This document shows, in pieces, positions 62,319-64,000 of a DNA stretch of 64,000 nt. Numbering within the stretch: the first letter of the stretch is position 1; each line of letters starts with the position of its first letter. This DNA comes from an uncultured Flavobacteriaceae bacterium (GTDB lineage Bacteria > Bacteroidota > Bacteroidia > Flavobacteriales > Flavobacteriaceae). Under the pieces are notes generated by a model that saw nothing but the letters and a program-made list of their open reading frames with translations, was not told the origin of the DNA and ran no database searches. The stretch is taken from positions 62,001 through 126,000 of the forward strand of contig CANLUH010000003.1 in the NCBI GenBank assembly GCA_947494205.1, given 5' to 3'. Both the position numbers and the translations under genes were made by a program.

Positions 62319-64000
62319 ATGAAGAAAGGATTATACATAAGATATAAATACAGTATTGTAATACTGTTGTTTCTGTTTGGATTAAAAGGTTTCTCTCAAA
62401 CGGACAAGGTGTATTTTATTCCAGATTCTTTAAAAGGGAAGAATTATAAAGAGTTGTTTGAGCAAGAGAATCTTTTTTTTGCTAAAAGAGAACATGCTAA
62501 GGCGTTATTTTATGCAAAAATATATTTACATAAAGCAAAGAATGAAAAGGATACAATAAGGATTGCCAATGGTTATTCACAATTAGGAGCGACATTTAAA
62601 GAAAAGAGGCTAGGAATTAAATATAGTGATAGTATTATTTTAATAACTAAGCATCTAAAAAATCCGATATACCCTGGTTTTGCTTATATGACAAAAGGCA
62701 TATTTTATTTTCAAATAGGAGAATATAAATCATCATTAAATAATTATTTAAAAGCACAACAGTATGCTATTAGAAACAATAATAAAAGACAGTATTTTTA
62801 TGTAAGTACAGGAATAGCGGATATTAAAAGAATTTGGGGAGATTATAACGAAGCTATTACTATTTATAAATCATTATTGGAAGAAGCAAGAAAGTATAAT
62901 AGGGCGTATTTAGAGACATTATATTATTTATCGGATTGTTATAGGGATTTAAACAAACTGGATTCAGCACTAGTTTACTCTCAGTTTGGTATTAAAGAAA
63001 GCTTACAAATTAATAACAAGTATTGGTATCTTAGTTTTGTTAAACAAACTGGCTATATATTTTGTGAAAAAAGAGATTTTAAAATAGCTTTAGACAGTCT
63101 AAATAAAGGGGGTGTTAATGATGAAAATTCGAATGAATATTTAAATACATACTACTATAAGGGTAAAATATTTAGTAAGCTACTAAAAAAAAGTGAAGCT
63201 GTTTTATACTTTAAAAAAGCAGATTCTGTTTATGATGCTAATCCAGATGATATAGTGCCTGAGATTAGAGATATTCAAGAATATTTTGTAAAGTATTATG
63301 GAAAGAAAAAAGATTTTGAAAACCAGTTAAAATACATCAATCGCTTATTACGAGTAGATAGTATTATGGATTCATACAAAAAGAACCTAAATAAAACTAT
63401 TGATAAAGCATATGACCGCCCAAGACTATTAGCAGAAAAACAAACCATTATAGATGGTTTAGAAAAAGACAACAAACAATCTAATTACGCTATATGGGGA
63501 TTAATAGGATTATCACTTTTAATATTAACACTTACTGTTCGTTTTTACTATTTACAACGCCAATATAAAACACGATTTAATACTTTAATACAGGATACAA
63601 CTAAAGAAAATACATTAGAAAAAGCAGAGATAAAAGAAGCATTAGATGGTATATCTGAACATATAATAACTAGTGTTTTAAACCAACTAAAAACCTTTGA
63701 AGACGAAACGCAGTTTCTAGATAAAGCCATAACCTTAGCCAATCTGTCTAAACGATTTAATACCAATTCTAGTTATCTATCTAAAATTGTAAATCATTAT
63801 AATGATAAGAATTTTAATAGCTATTTAACCGAGTTGCGTATTAACTATTGTGTAGAACAATTACAAACTAATAAAACTCTAAGAACATATACCATAAAAG
63901 CGATTGCAGAAGAAGTAGGATTTAAAAATAACGAATCATTTTCTAAAGCCTTTTTTAAAACAACGGGAATTTATCCATCGTATTTTATAAAACAGATAGA
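62319..64000 (+). CDS. Membrane-spanning TPR/AraC one-component regulator 2 (3' end missing)
   Basis: The frame runs from ATG 62319 to the window end; judged against its neighbour, only about eight residues are missing. It has the same plan: signal segment (FLFGLKGFSQTDKVYFIPDSLKGK, almost the same as the neighbour), TPR-like middle, membrane helix and AraC domain. The signal segment, membrane helix and DNA-binding domain are nearly identical to regulator 1, while the TPR middle has diverged, and four residues are missing after the membrane helix. It looks like a recent duplication with a changed sensor. Confidence 0.88.
   Translation, partial: MKKGLYIRYKYSIVILLFLFGLKGFSQTDKVYFIPDSLKGKNYKELFEQENLFFAKREHAKALFYAKIYLHKAKNEKDTIRIANGYSQLGATFKEKRLGIKYSDSIILITKHLKNPIYPGFAYMTKGIFYFQIGEYKSSLNNYLKAQQYAIRNNNKRQYFYVSTGIADIKRIWGDYNEAITIYKSLLEEARKYNRAYLETLYYLSDCYRDLNKLDSALVYSQFGIKESLQINNKYWYLSFVKQTGYIFCEKRDFKIALDSLNKGGVNDENSNEYLNTYYYKGKIFSKLLKKSEAVLYFKKADSVYDANPDDIVPEIRDIQEYFVKYYGKKKDFENQLKYINRLLRVDSIMDSYKKNLNKTIDKAYDRPRLLAEKQTIIDGLEKDNKQSNYAIWGLIGLSLLILTLTVRFYYLQRQYKTRFNTLIQDTTKENTLEKAEIKEALDGISEHIITSVLNQLKTFEDETQFLDKAITLANLSKRFNTNSSYLSKIVNHYNDKNFNSYLTELRINYCVEQLQTNKTLRTYTIKAIAEEVGFKNNESFSKAFFKTTGIYPSYFIKQI

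Overview
The window is AT-rich chromosomal DNA from a member of the Bacteroidota, almost certainly a (probably marine) Flavobacteriaceae. The evidence is the type IX secretion and gliding genes (SprE/PorW-like protein, gldH), two large secreted proteins with C-terminal type IX sorting domains, many lipoproteins, near absence of Shine-Dalgarno sites, and promoter -7 boxes of the Bacteroidota form TAnnTTTG. I found no rRNA, tRNA, CRISPR array, insertion sequence or prophage. Both ends cut through a gene.

Layout. 1-7.8 kb: end of a SprE/PorW-like TPR protein, a bactofilin, two small membrane proteins (AtpZ-like and DUF6168-like), then atpB-E-F-H-A-G; atpD and atpC are not here. 7.9-10.1 kb: a FISUMP lipoprotein and two paralogous small lipoproteins. 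10.2-16.6 kb: envelope cluster with a flippase, dut, an NDP-sugar nucleotidyltransferase, a TPR protein, a DUF4292 lipoprotein and an EnvC-like protein. 16.6-22.6 kb: small lipoprotein, thioesterase, HU/SPOR protein, response regulator, dprA, trpS, plsC. 22.7-26.5 kb: an ECF sigma factor coupled to an Asn-rich protein that may span both membranes, a lipoprotein, and recA. 26.7-32.4 kb: a 30-codon mini-lipoprotein gene, trhO, ricT, gldH and a class A penicillin-binding protein. 32.5-36.5 kb: the two CoA-transferase subunits with a four-helix-bundle gene wedged between them, a hydrolase, a possible M91/NleD-like zinc protease, and a repeat-rich leader. 36.5-48.9 kb: a double ABC ATPase, two type IX secreted proteins (one a metzincin protease), small secreted proteins, an acetyltransferase, a propeller lipoprotein and a large orphan protein. 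48.9-51.8 kb: a compact cluster around a MarR-family regulator. 51.9-64 kb: an ALDH7-type aldehyde dehydrogenase, an isoaspartyl peptidase, a very large alpha-2-macroglobulin, and two tandem membrane-spanning TPR/AraC regulators, the last cut by the window end.

The most interesting region is 48.9-51.0 kb. Three separate promoters (for the MarR regulator, a secreted unknown protein and a glutaredoxin-like protein) each carry the palindrome TTAGGAATCCTAA or a near copy next to the -7 box, 42-62 bases before the start codon. The regulator has a C-terminal four-cysteine cluster, which suggests a small autoregulated redox or metal response. Its own promoter overlaps the 5' arm of a hairpin that looks like the terminator of the upstream genes. 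Other points worth checking are the 30-codon mini-lipoprotein, the hairpin between atpE and atpF, the possible inner-to-outer-membrane bridge encoded with the ECF sigma factor, the four-helix-bundle insertion in the CoA-transferase operon, and the tandem one-component regulators.

All functional names rest on motif and family recognition by eye; no database search was run.
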